DNA of 18,428 nucleotides from contig JABFXM010000082.1 in assembly GCA_013361745.1 (NCBI GenBank), forward strand, positions 1 through 18,428, in the 5' to 3' direction. Shown piece by piece: positions 1 through 7,708 of this stretch. The DNA comes from Gemmatimonadaceae bacterium. GTDB taxonomy: Bacteria > Gemmatimonadota > Gemmatimonadetes > Gemmatimonadales > Gemmatimonadaceae. The notes beneath the pieces were generated by a model. That model worked only from the letters and a program-made list of their open reading frames with translations, made no database searches and had not been told where the DNA came from. A program made the position numbers and the translations under genes. Numbering within the stretch: position 1 is the stretch's first letter; every line of letters begins with the position of its first letter.

Positions 1-842
1 GCGACACGGGCGAGGTGCCAGCGTCGGGTCCAGAGCGCGGCGATCCCGGTGAGCGCGCTGGCCGCGACCGCGAGCTGGAGGACGAGGGCGAGCGGGGAGC
101 CGAGCAGGCGCTCGACGACGTGCGGCGCATGGCGCGCGGCGATCGCGAGCGCCGCGGCGGCGGTGACGAAGACGGCGACCGCGGCGCCCAACGCGCGGCG
201 GCGGAAGTCGTCGCGCAGCGCCGCTTCGCCGGCGGCGAGCGCGAGATAGACGGCGGCGAGAAAGGCGAACAGCGCGAGGGCCATCGCGCCGACGACGAGG
301 GGGAAGGGCGCGAGCCAGGGGCTCAGGTAGACGTCGGCGAAGGGCGTGATCGCACCGACCGCCGCGACGCGTCGCACGGCGCGCCCGGCGTTGCCCGACG
401 CGATCGTGCCGACGACGACACCAAGGAGGAGAGGCGTGAGCGTGCTCGCGATCGCGAAGACGCGCCCCCATCGCCGCTGCCCGGCGTCGTCGGCCGCGCC
501 GTAGCTGCGGAAGACGAACGCCGAGCCGCGCAGAACAATACCGACGAGCATCAGCGCGAGCGGGACGTGCAGCACGGTGCCGAGCGCGGCGAAGGTCGCG
601 GGGAAGCCGGTGAAGAGCACGACGACGACCACGATCAGCCAGACGTGGTTCGCCTCCCAGATCGGGCCGATCGCATGGGCGACGAGGGCGCGCTGCTCGG
701 CGCGGCGCGGCCCGCTCGCGAGCAGATCCCAGAGTCCACCGCCGAAGTCGGCGCCGCCGGTGAGCGCGTATGCGTTCAGGGCGAGGATCATGGTCCCGGC
801 GGCGACTTCAGCCAGTCCGATCGACGCGAGGAAGGCGCTCAT
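1..842 (-). CDS. cydB: Cytochrome bd ubiquinol oxidase subunit II (partial, C-terminus beyond left edge)
   Basis: CydB is the second membrane subunit of the quinol:O2 oxidoreductase cytochrome bd. It stabilises the haem-bearing CydA in the inner membrane. The 280 visible codons begin MSAFLASIGLAEVAAGTMIL and contain family hallmarks: GADFGGGLWDLL near residue 30, AIGPIWEANHVWL near residue 58 and RGSAFVFRSYG near residue 100, followed by several hydrophobic helices. The reading frame is still open at base 3 (ending WHLARV), so roughly the last 60-100 residues of a normal CydB lie outside the window. The ATG overlaps the cydA stop in an ATGA, so translation is probably coupled. The identification is secure; only the length is unknown. 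Confidence 0.95.
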   Translation of the reverse strand, partial: MSAFLASIGLAEVAAGTMILALNAYALTGGADFGGGLWDLLASGPRRAEQRALVAHAIGPIWEANHVWLIVVVVVLFTGFPATFAALGTVLHVPLALMLVGIVLRGSAFVFRSYGAADDAGQRRWGRVFAIASTLTPLLLGVVVGTIASGNAGRAVRRVAAVGAITPFADVYLSPWLAPFPLVVGAMALALFAFLAAVYLALAAGEAALRDDFRRRALGAAVAVFVTAAAALAIAARHAPHVVERLLGSPLALVLQLAVAASALTGIAALWTRRWHLARV

Positions 843-2200
843 CGCGCGGGCTCCGGCTCGCCGGTCGGCGTCGTCGTCGCCGGCGGCACGACGCGCGGCG
901 CGGTCTCGCGGACGAGCGACGTGATGAGCGCGACGACGATCGCGGCGAGGCCGAGGTAGAGCAGGGTGAAGAGGAGCAACGGGACGACGAGCCCCGGCAT
1001 CGGCGTCACCGCGTCGGCGGTGCGCAGCACGCCCTGCACGACCCACGGCTGGCGTCCGACCTCGGTGACGACCCATCCCGCTTCCGTCGCGAGGAATCCG
1101 AAGGGGGTGACCACGGCGAGGGCGCGGAGCAGCACCGGCCCGCGAGGAACCTCGCGGGTGCGCAGCAGCGTGACCAGCGAGAGCAGTGCGACGAGCGCGA
1201 GCGCGCTGCCTAACGCGACCATCGCCTGGAAGGCGAGGTGGACCACTGGCACGGGAGGACGGTCGGCGCGCGGCACCTCCTTCAGCCCCTTCACCTCCGC
1301 CGATGGATCGTGAAAGGCGAGGAGGGCGCGCCCGCGCGGAATGTCGAGCGCCCAGCGGGTGCGCTCGCGGCGCTCGTCGGGCCAGCCCCCGATGCGCAGC
1401 GGCGCGCCGCGCTCGGTCTCCCACTGTCCCTCGAGCGCGGCGAGCTTCACCGGCTGCGTGCGCGCGACGAGGCGAGCGCTGATGTCGCCGGAGATCGGCT
1501 GCAGCACCGCCGCGGGCGCGCCGACGAGGAGCGCAACGAGCAGCGCGCGTCGGTGGAAGGCGGGGGATGCGCCGCGGAGCAGCATGAAGGCGTGGATCCC
1601 CGCGACCGCCATCCCCGTCGCGGCATAGGCCGCGAGCACCATGTGGAGCGCCTGCGGGAAGGCGGCCGGACTACCCATCCCGGCGATGGGGTCGATCCCG
1701 ATCAGCCGTCCGTTCTCGGCCAGCGTGTAGCCGACGGGGGTGTTCATCCATGCGTTCACCATCACCACGAAGATCGCCGACGCCGCGCCGCTCGCGGCGA
1801 CGATCGCCCCCGCGGCGAGGTGCATGCGCCCGCCGATGTGGTTCCACCCGTAGAGGTAGACGCCGAGGAAGATCGCCTCGGTGAAGAAGGCGAATCCCTC
1901 GAGGGAGAAGGGCATGCCGACGATCGGTCCCGCCAGTTGCATGAAGCCGGGCCAGAGCAGACCGAGCTCGAAGGAGAGCACCGTCCCCGAGACCGCGCCG
2001 ACGGCGAAGAGGATCGCGGTCCCCTTCGCCCACCGCTTCGCGAGGTCGAGCCAGGCGGCGTCGCCGGTGCGGCTCCAGCGCCACTCGGCGAGCACCATCA
2101 TCAGCGGCATCGCGATCCCGATCTCGGCGAAGACGATGTGAAAGCCGAGCGACAGCGCCATCTGCGTGCGAGCGGCGAGGAGATCGGTCATTGGGGCCAT
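839..2200 (-). CDS. cydA: Cytochrome bd ubiquinol oxidase subunit I, short Q-loop type
   Basis: CydA oxidises quinol and reduces O2 to water through haems b558, b595 and d, conserving energy under low oxygen. Residues aligning with the E. coli haem and quinol residues are visible: H21 (b595 ligand position), H186 and M327 (b558 ligand positions), E101 and E108, and K252/E257 in the motif KLAALEGQWETE of the quinol-binding loop. GRQPW is at residues 382-386. The protein is 453 aa and lacks the roughly 60-residue insertion of the E. coli Q-loop, so it belongs to the short-loop class that includes cyanide-insensitive oxidases. It is first in an operon with cydB (4-nt overlap). The start is uncertain: no clear Shine-Dalgarno sequence precedes the ATG at 2200, and an in-frame ATG at 2191 is an alternative. 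Confidence 0.95.
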   Translation of the reverse strand: MAPMTDLLAARTQMALSLGFHIVFAEIGIAMPLMMVLAEWRWSRTGDAAWLDLAKRWAKGTAILFAVGAVSGTVLSFELGLLWPGFMQLAGPIVGMPFSLEGFAFFTEAIFLGVYLYGWNHIGGRMHLAAGAIVAASGAASAIFVVMVNAWMNTPVGYTLAENGRLIGIDPIAGMGSPAAFPQALHMVLAAYAATGMAVAGIHAFMLLRGASPAFHRRALLVALLVGAPAAVLQPISGDISARLVARTQPVKLAALEGQWETERGAPLRIGGWPDERRERTRWALDIPRGRALLAFHDPSAEVKGLKEVPRADRPPVPVVHLAFQAMVALGSALALVALLSLVTLLRTREVPRGPVLLRALAVVTPFGFLATEAGWVVTEVGRQPWVVQGVLRTADAVTPMPGLVVPLLLFTLLYLGLAAIVVALITSLVRETAPRVVPPATTTPTGEPEPAR

Positions 2201-2211
2201 GAGTCGTGGGT

Positions 2212-2469
2212 CATGAGGCTAGTGTCAGGGGTGCTGGCTCATGGGGCAAGAGTGGCAGCGACGCACCGACCACGAGGCACGAGTCAGCCGGGAGGCACGA
2301 GGCTGGTGTCATCACGGCCAGGCAGGAGGCAGAAGGCAGAAGGCAGAAAGCAGGAGGGGCGAGCGGCAGAACGGCCGCGCCGTCATGCGGCCTCCTGCCT
2401 CACGCATCCTGCCTCACGGCTCCTTCCTCCTGCCTCGGAAGTCATGATACTGGCCTCATGTCTCCCGGC
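2212..2469. repeat. Long imperfect inverted repeat with repeated CAYGAGGCYRGTRTCA unit
   Basis: The left arm 2287-2333 and the reverse complement of the right arm 2423-2469 align nearly end to end; both start GCCGGGAG and share GAGGC.(G/A)GT(G/A)TCAT.AC and AGGCAGGAGG. A 16-nt unit CAYGAGGCYRGTRTCA occurs at 2212-2227 and 2296-2311 (plus) and at 2445-2460 (minus). Between the arms, AGGCAGA-type repeats (2328-2350) face CCTGCCT-type repeats (2391-2437). The centre has a 6-bp stem GGCCGC/GCGGCC (2373-2378 with 2387-2392). The arms could fold into a cruciform or a long RNA stem-loop. Its nature (REP/BIME-like, MITE remnant or other) is not known to me. Confidence 0.75.
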
Positions 2470-2558
2470 CGTACGGGGTTCTGCCTCCTGGTCGTGCCTG
2501 GTTCGTCGAACGAAACTCAACGTCCGGTGTGACACAGACGTAAGATCATATCCCCCCC

Positions 2559-2573
2559 GGGGCGCTCCGCCCC
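2559..2573 (+). other. Small perfect hairpin in the peptidase leader
   Basis: GGGGCG-CTC-CGCCCC is a 6-bp perfect stem with a 3-nt loop, lying 30 nt upstream of the M13 peptidase start and followed by TTCAGTTT. If transcription begins upstream it would sit in the 5' UTR. It is short and could be coincidental in GC-rich DNA. Confidence 0.3.
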
Positions 2574-2603
2574 TTCAGTTTCCCACCCGGAGAATTCCGC
2601 ATC

Positions 2604-4655
2604 ATGCCCATGAGCTCCCCGAGAGCCCTCGGCCGCCTTGCCATCGGCGGCGCGATCGCGCTCGTCGGCGCCATCGCGACCCCTGCCGCCGCTCAGCAGC
2701 AGACCCGCTCGCTCGGTATCGACACCCCCAACATCGATCGGTCGGTTCGCCCGCAGGACGATTTCTTCCGCTTCGTGAACGGCGGCTGGCTCGCCCGCAC
2801 GGAGATCCCCGCGGATGCCGCGAGCTGGGGGTCGTTCAACGAGCTGCGCGAGAACAGCCGCACCGCGCTGCACTCGATCCTCGAGGACGCGACGAAGGCG
2901 AACGCGCCCGCCGGCTCGGAGAAGCGCAAGGTCGCGGACCTCTACGCGAGCTACATGGATTCGGCGCGCATCGAGTCGCTCGGTACCAAGCCGCTGCAGC
3001 CGGAGCTGACGCGCATCGCCGCGATCAAGTCGACGAAGGATCTCCCCGTGGCGTTCGCGCACTTCGCGCGCATCGGCATCGGCAACCCGTTCGCGGTGTT
3101 CGTCGGCCCCGACCAGAAGAGCTCGAGCGTCAACATCGTCTCGGTGAGCCAGTCGGGGCTCGGGCTGCCGGACCGCGACTACTACCTGCTCCAGGATGCG
3201 AAGATGACGCAGGTGCGCACCGCGTACCGGGCGTACATCGCGCGCCAGCTCACGCTCGCCAGGCAGCCTGACGCCGAGGGGGCGGCGCAGCGCATCGTCG
3301 CGCTCGAGACGGCGATCGCGCAGAAGCATTGGGACCGCGCGCGGAACCGTGACCGCAACGCGACCTACAACAAGATGAGCGTCGCCGACCTCGCGGCGAA
3401 GTCGCCCTCGTACGACTGGAAGGGCTACCTCCAGGCGGCGGGGCTCGGGAAGGCGACGGAGGTGATCGTCCGCCAGCCCGACTACGTCAGCGCGGCCGAC
3501 TCGATCATCGCGGCGACGCCGGCGTCGACGTGGCGCGAGTACCTCACGTTCAAGCTCCTCGACGCCTACTCCGACGAGCTGCCGGCGGCGTTCAACGAGG
3601 CCCGCTTCCAGTTCCGCGGGAAGACGCTCTCCGGCCAGCAGCAGATGGCGGTGCGCTGGAAGCGCGGCGTCGACGAGACCGCCGGCGCGCTCGGCGAGGC
3701 GTTAGGCAAGCTGTACGTCGCGCAGTACTTCAAGCCCGAGGCGAAGGCGCGGATGGACGAGATGATCCGCAACCTCCGCAAGGCGTACGAGATCGGGATC
3801 GACAGCCTCGAGTGGATGAGCCCCGAGACGAAGGCGCAGGCGAAGGAGAAGCTGGCGCACTTCACGGTGAAGATCGCGTACCCCGACAAGTGGCGCGACT
3901 ATTCGGCGCTGCGCGTGGTGCGCGGCGACGCGTTCGGCAACGCGGTCCGCGCCAACGAGTGGCAGTACGCGGACATGGTCGATCGTCTCGGCAAGCCGGT
4001 GGATCGCTCGCGCTGGGGGATGACGCCGCAGACGGTGAACGCCTACTACAACGCGACGAACAACGAGATCGTCTTCCCGGCGGCGATCCTGCAGCCTCCC
4101 TTCTTCGACCCGAACGCCGACGACGCGACCAACTACGGCGCGATCGGCGCGGTGATCGGTCACGAGATCGGTCACGGCTTCGACGACCAGGGGCGGAAGT
4201 CGGACGGCTCGGGCAATCTCCGCGACTGGTGGACTCCGGCCGACGCGCAGGCGTTCGAGGCGCGGACGTCGAAGCTCGGCGCGCAGTACGACGCGATCAG
4301 CCCGATCGAGGGATCGCACATCAACGGCAAGCTGACGATGGGCGAGAACATCGGCGACGTCAGCGGGCTGGCGCAGGCGTACCGCGCGTACAAGCTGTCG
4401 CTCAACGGCAAGGAGGCGCCGGTGATCGGCGGCTACACCGGCGACCAGCGCTTCTTCCTCGGCTTCGCGCAGATCTGGCGGACGAAGATGCGCGACGAGG
4501 CGCTGCGCCAGCAGCTGCTCTCCGACCCGCATTCGCCGGGGATGGCGCGCGCGTACGTGCCGCTGATCAACAACGACGCGTTCCAGAAGGCGTTCAACGT
4601 GCAGCCGGGCGACAGGATGTACCTGCCGCCGGAGCAGCGCGTGAAGATCTGGTAA
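2604..4655 (+). CDS. Secreted M13 family zinc metallopeptidase (neprilysin/PepO-like)
   Basis: This is an extracytoplasmic endopeptidase that cleaves oligopeptides. A signal peptide covers residues 1-30 (positive n-region, hydrophobic core, cleavage likely after APAAA-type residues at A30). The M13 N-terminal domain fills most of residues 35-430. The catalytic part shows the substrate-binding NAYY (479-482, usually NAFY), the zinc motif HEIGH (520-524) and the third zinc ligand with acid partner in GENIGD (E581, D585; the usual motif is ENIAD). The 61-residue spacing H520-E581 fits the family. At 683 aa it is full length; the C-terminus RVKIW resembles the usual C.VW ending without the cysteine. 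A GGAGA Shine-Dalgarno at 2589-2593 supports the ATG at 2604. It is monocistronic, with a strong terminator 24 nt after the stop. Confidence 0.95.
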   Translation: MPMSSPRALGRLAIGGAIALVGAIATPAAAQQQTRSLGIDTPNIDRSVRPQDDFFRFVNGGWLARTEIPADAASWGSFNELRENSRTALHSILEDATKANAPAGSEKRKVADLYASYMDSARIESLGTKPLQPELTRIAAIKSTKDLPVAFAHFARIGIGNPFAVFVGPDQKSSSVNIVSVSQSGLGLPDRDYYLLQDAKMTQVRTAYRAYIARQLTLARQPDAEGAAQRIVALETAIAQKHWDRARNRDRNATYNKMSVADLAAKSPSYDWKGYLQAAGLGKATEVIVRQPDYVSAADSIIAATPASTWREYLTFKLLDAYSDELPAAFNEARFQFRGKTLSGQQQMAVRWKRGVDETAGALGEALGKLYVAQYFKPEAKARMDEMIRNLRKAYEIGIDSLEWMSPETKAQAKEKLAHFTVKIAYPDKWRDYSALRVVRGDAFGNAVRANEWQYADMVDRLGKPVDRSRWGMTPQTVNAYYNATNNEIVFPAAILQPPFFDPNADDATNYGAIGAVIGHEIGHGFDDQGRKSDGSGNLRDWWTPADAQAFEARTSKLGAQYDAISPIEGSHINGKLTMGENIGDVSGLAQAYRAYKLSLNGKEAPVIGGYTGDQRFFLGFAQIWRTKMRDEALRQQLLSDPHSPGMARAYVPLINNDAFQKAFNVQPGDRMYLPPEQRVKIW

Positions 4656-4678
4656 GCGGGACTCGACCCGTTTCGCGG

Positions 4679-4719
4679 GACGAGCGCCCCTGGCCAGTGG
4701 CCGGGGGCGCTCGTCGTTT
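4679..4719 (+). terminator. Strong intrinsic terminator after the M13 peptidase
   Basis: A 12-bp perfect stem (4679-4690 with 4704-4715) extends through one T.G wobble and four more pairs to a 17-bp stem closed by a 3-nt AGT loop. It is followed by GTTT. The stability is extreme although the U-tract is short. Confidence 0.85.
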
Positions 4720-4818
4720 CACGCGCGTCGGCAGCGCGCTCTCGGGGTATTCCCTGAACGCATGCGCATCTTGCGGAGCTTTCGTCGCGACATCCCCTGA
4801 TTGGCCGAACGGCCCTGC

Positions 4819-5526
4819 CTACCGTCGCGCCGTCTCGTACGCGCCGAGGCAGGTGGCGGCGAGCATCGCCGCGCCGAGGTATCCGCCGACGACATCGGAG
4901 GCCCAGTGCTTCTCCTCGACGAGGCGCGGTCCCGCGGTGAGGAGCGGCGTGAGGAGCGCGAGGGGCACCGTCACTGCCGGTGGCGCGATCCCCTCCTCGC
5001 CCATGACCCACGCCGCGGTGAGCGCGACCGCGCCCGGGCCGAAGGCGTGGCCGCTCGGGTAGACCGCCTTCTTCTTCCGGCGGCGGCCCGGCGGAACCGG
5101 AGGCTGCGGAAGCCACCGATCGAACGCGGGATTGAGCGCGGTCGCGATCCCGCCCGCGGCGACGATCGCGGCCGCCCCGAGCAGACGACGCGACCGGATC
5201 GCGGGACCGCCACGACGCTTCGTCGCCTTCGGCGCCTCGCGCGGCGCCGCGAGCACGACCGCGGAGAGAGCGAGCGCGAAGGGAAGGTAGGTATACCATT
5301 TCCCGATCGGTGCCATGAGCTTCGCCGCGCGACGCGCCGGCTTGCCGCGTCGTACGCGCGCCCCCTTGCCGAGGCGGCGATCCGCGCCCGCGGTATGCCG
5401 ATGAACGGTGGCGAAGTTGAGGGCGGCGAACCCCACCGCGGCGGCGCCGGCGCCGACACCGAAGGTGAGCGCGCGGCGCTCGGCGAGCGGCTGTTTGAAA
5501 TCGCGGAGCGCATCGAGCATCGTCAT
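4819..5526 (-). CDS. PAP2-family membrane phosphatase
   Basis: PAP2 enzymes dephosphorylate lipid phosphates such as undecaprenyl pyrophosphate or phosphatidic acid at the membrane. With the ATG at 5526 the protein has 235 aa. Motif 2 is YPSGH (P157-H160). Motif 3 is R201-x5-H207-x3-D211 within GPRLVEEKHWASDVVGG, a variant of the usual SRVYLGVHWPSDV. Motif 1 (K-x6-RP) is not recognisable; that region reads FDRWLPQPPVPPGRRRKKK. Hydrophobic helices occur around residues 21-40, 78-95, 115-132, 161-175 and 183-199. The frame is open further upstream to 5688, but that extension has no membrane or family character and crosses the divergent dipeptidase gene. No good Shine-Dalgarno is visible; the ATG at 5520 is equally possible. 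The substrate cannot be told from sequence. Confidence 0.82.
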   Translation of the reverse strand: MTMLDALRDFKQPLAERRALTFGVGAGAAAVGFAALNFATVHRHTAGADRRLGKGARVRRGKPARRAAKLMAPIGKWYTYLPFALALSAVVLAAPREAPKATKRRGGPAIRSRRLLGAAAIVAAGGIATALNPAFDRWLPQPPVPPGRRRKKKAVYPSGHAFGPGAVALTAAWVMGEEGIAPPAVTVPLALLTPLLTAGPRLVEEKHWASDVVGGYLGAAMLAATCLGAYETARR

Positions 5527-5576
5527 GGCCACCGTGAAAAGCACGAACCGTGCGCACCCACCACCTCCATCGCCCG

Positions 5577-6611
5577 ATGCGACGTCGCCCGATCGCCAAA
5601 GCGCTGCTGCTGCTCGCCGCCTGCCATCGGTCGCCGCGAGGCGCGTACACACCAGCGGCGGCGACACGCCCCGCCGAGTCGCCCCCACCGCCGCCGCCGG
5701 CGCGCTGGATGGCGCTCATCGGTGAGTATGGAACGGACTCGGCGAGCCGCATCCTTCTCGAGCGCGGTGGACGACTCTACCTGCGATCGAATGGAGCGGA
5801 CGCCGCGCTGATCGAGCATGACGACGGCTTCGTGCTGGCGCGACCGTCGGGCGACACGAGCCGGGTCCTCGTGCGGCGCGGCGCGGACGGAGCGACAGCG
5901 ATCGTTCTCGGCGACACCGTGCTCCCGCGCCGCCGGCTCGGCCCCGAATCTGGGAACCAGCTCGTCATCACGCCGGTGCGGCCGATCGCCGAGCTGCGGC
6001 GGGAGGCGATGGCGAGCTCGCCGCCCGCGGAGAGCGGAAGCTTCCGCGCGCCGGAGCTGGTGGAGCTCACGCGGCTCGACTCGACGATCCACCTCGAGAT
6101 CCGCTACGCGACCGCGAACAACCTGTTCGCGACGCCCTTCTACTCGCAGGCGCGCGCCTTCCTGCAGCGGCCGGCGGCCGAAGCGCCCGCGCGCGTGAGC
6201 GCGTCGCTGCGCGCGCGAGGGTACGGGCTGCTGGTGCACGACGGCTATCGGCCGTGGTTCGTGACGAAGATGTTCTGGGATGCGACCCCGCCGGAGAAGC
6301 ACGTCTTCGTCGCCGACCCGGCGAAAGGGTCGCGACACAACCGGGGCTGCGCGGTGGACCTCACGCTCTACGACCGTGCGACGGGGATGCCGGTGGAGAT
6401 GGTGAGCACGTACGACGAGACGTCGCCGCGCGCCTATCCCGATTATCCGGGCGGAACGTCGAGGCAGCGCTGGTATCGTGCGCTGCTGCGCGGGGCGATG
6501 GAAGCGGAAGGCTTCACCGTCTACGACGCGGAGTGGTGGCACTTCGACTACCGCGACTGGCGGAGCTACCGGATCATGAACGTCCCATTCGAGGCGCTGC
6601 GCGGCGCGTAA
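5577..6611 (+). CDS. Lipoprotein D-Ala-D-Ala dipeptidase (VanX/DdpX-like) with extra N-terminal domain
   Basis: This is a zinc-dependent M15-type dipeptidase expected to cleave D-Ala-D-Ala, in peptidoglycan turnover or dipeptide scavenging. The ATG at 5577 gives MRRRPIAKALLLLAAC, a type II signal with lipobox LAAC (lipidated C16). A GTG at 5550 would add nine residues before this signal and is less likely. Residues about 35-150 form a beta-rich segment unlike VanX. The VanX-type catalytic part begins near residue 160 (IRYATANN). Visible motifs are DGYRP (R225), SRHNRGCAVD with zinc ligands H254 and D261, and EWWHF with catalytic E319 and zinc ligand H322. The gene is divergent from the PAP2 gene by 50 nt and convergent with the globin gene by 19 nt. 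No vanH/vanA-like genes are near, so glycopeptide resistance is not implied. Confidence 0.88.
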   Translation: MRRRPIAKALLLLAACHRSPRGAYTPAAATRPAESPPPPPPARWMALIGEYGTDSASRILLERGGRLYLRSNGADAALIEHDDGFVLARPSGDTSRVLVRRGADGATAIVLGDTVLPRRRLGPESGNQLVITPVRPIAELRREAMASSPPAESGSFRAPELVELTRLDSTIHLEIRYATANNLFATPFYSQARAFLQRPAAEAPARVSASLRARGYGLLVHDGYRPWFVTKMFWDATPPEKHVFVADPAKGSRHNRGCAVDLTLYDRATGMPVEMVSTYDETSPRAYPDYPGGTSRQRWYRALLRGAMEAEGFTVYDAEWWHFDYRDWRSYRIMNVPFEALRGA

Positions 6612-6630
6612 GGGATGGGCGACCCCTGCG

Positions 6631-7068
6631 TCAGCCGCGGTACTCGAACACCGGCGTGATCCCCAGCCGCACCTGCATGCTGTAAGCGACGCGGTGGCCG
6701 AGGGATTTCATGAGCTCGGCGTTAGGCCCGGCGTGCGCCGCGTCCACGGTACGCTCGAGGGTGGCGAGCCAGTGGGCGAAGTGCTCGGCGGTAAGACCGG
6801 GCATCTCGAGGTGCGGACGGAAGGCGTTGCCCGAGTAGCGGCCCGAGTGGAACATGATCGTCGACCAGAAGTCGGCGATGCGCGGGATGTGCTCCACCAT
6901 GTCCACCGCCGCGAAGTACGGGGCGAGCAGCTCGTCGCGCTCGACGGTCGCGTAGAATCGCGTGAGCAGCGGCTCGAGGTCCTCCTCGCGCAGATCGGGG
7001 CGCGCGTCGTCGCGCTGCGACTCCCTGATCGGGCGCGCATCGCCGGGAACGATCGGCAGTGAAGACAT
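6631..7068 (-). CDS. Group III truncated haemoglobin
   Basis: This small cytosolic haem protein binds O2 or NO; group III members such as Campylobacter Ctb are linked to respiration and nitrosative stress. It is 145 aa and shows the group III pattern: B10 tyrosine Y39 in RFYATVERD, DFW at 66-68, YSGN at 78-81, proximal F8 histidine H86 in RPHLEMP, and G8 tryptophan W100 in HFAHWL. The first 30 residues are a polar extension. It is last in a minus-strand run, 20 nt after the broken dehydrogenase, so it probably depends on the upstream promoter. An AGGA lies only one base before the ATG, too close for an ideal ribosome site. Confidence 0.88.
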   Translation of the reverse strand: MSSLPIVPGDARPIRESQRDDARPDLREEDLEPLLTRFYATVERDELLAPYFAAVDMVEHIPRIADFWSTIMFHSGRYSGNAFRPHLEMPGLTAEHFAHWLATLERTVDAAHAGPNAELMKSLGHRVAYSMQVRLGITPVFEYRG

Positions 7069-7088
7069 GTCCTGAATCTACACCCGTC

Positions 7089-7708
7089 TCACAGCCGATC
7101 GAGGCGCCCTCCGTCGACGACGAGCGCGGCGCCCTGGACGAACTTCGCTTCGTCGGAGGCGAGGAACGCGATCGCGGCCGCGAGGTCCGCCGGCTCGCCG
7201 ACCATGCTGCGGTCCACCTGCTCGACGCCCGACTTCACGTTGGGGTTGTCCCAGAGCATCGGCGTGTCCACCGCCCCGGGGAGGACGGCGTTGACGCGGA
7301 TGCCTAACGGCGCACCCTCGAGGGCGGCGGAGCGGGTGAGCGAGACGAGCGCCGCCTTCGCCGCGGCGTAGGGCGCGACCTGCGGCTCCGTCTCGATGGC
7401 GTGGATGCTGGCGACGTTGACGATCGCGCCGCCGCGCTTCATCCGCGCGAACGCCTGCTTGACGAAGAAGAAGGCGCCGAGAAGGTCGACGTCGAGCACG
7501 CGATGCCAGTCGTCGGCGGTGAGCGCGGCGAGCGGTTTGAAGGTCATCACTCCCGCGTTGTTGACGACGACGTCGAGCGAGCCTCCGCGCTCGATCGTCG
7601 CGGCGACGCAGGCCTCGCGAAGCGCTGCGCGGTGGCGAGCCCGATCCCGCTCGCCGCGCCGGTGACGATCACCGTCCGGTTCGTGAAGCGCAGGGTGGGC
7701 GCGGTCAT
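7089..7708 (-). pseudogene. Short-chain dehydrogenase/reductase with internal out-of-frame deletion
   Basis: The ATG at 7708 opens an SDR: residues 12-31 read TVIVTGAASGIGLATAQRFA, the TGxxxGIG NAD(P)-binding loop. This frame stops at 7547. The rest of the SDR lies in another frame, readable from near 7625: EACVAATIERGG, then LDVVVNNAG, the catalytic serine in NVASIHA, YAAAK (Tyr-x3-Lys) and the C-terminal GAALVVDGG, ending at 7089. Only about 33 residues separate GIG from NNAG where about 70 are usual, so the second beta strand and its neighbours, which set cofactor preference, are missing. The junction lies in 7613-7630. The start overlaps the GH1 stop (ATGA, 7705-7708), as expected for a once-functional operon gene. 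The separate 153-aa downstream frame (ATG 7550) lacks the cofactor site. Confidence 0.82.

Larger units (their letters stand above)
2201..2603. other. 403-nt divergent spacer between cydA and the M13 peptidase
   Basis: No credible gene is present. Positions about 2201-2500 hold degenerate purine/pyrimidine-rich repeats forming a large imperfect inverted repeat (separate entry). The remainder carries a 13-nt perfect interrupted palindrome TTCGT-CGA-ACGAA (2502-2514), an AT-richer patch (about 2541-2551) that may hold the peptidase promoter, and a small hairpin at 2559-2573. I could not find a convincing -35/-10 pair for either divergent gene. Confidence 0.7.

Noticed and set aside
2328..2437. 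CRISPR-like reading of the AGGCAGA/CCTGCCT runs
   Set aside because: Units are short and degenerate, face inward on both arms, and have no regular spacers or cas genes.
15..3271. Long plus-strand open frames opposite cydB/cydA and into the peptidase
   Set aside because: They are Arg/Glu/Asp-rich shadows of the real minus-strand membrane proteins, with no family motifs and no ribosome sites.
4803..4814. GGCC-GAAC-GGCC as terminator of the PAP2 gene
   Set aside because: A 4-bp stem with no U-tract is not distinguishable from chance in this composition.
5550..5576. GTG start for the dipeptidase
   Set aside because: The ATG at 5577 begins directly at a good lipoprotein signal; the extension adds only histidine/arginine-rich residues before it.
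5527..5688. Upstream extension of the PAP2 protein to 5688
   Set aside because: It overlaps the divergent dipeptidase coding sequence and reads as antisense.
5577..6611. Glycopeptide (vancomycin) resistance
   Set aside because: Only a VanX-type fold is present; no VanH, VanA-type ligase or VanRS genes are in the window, and the protein is an exported lipoprotein.
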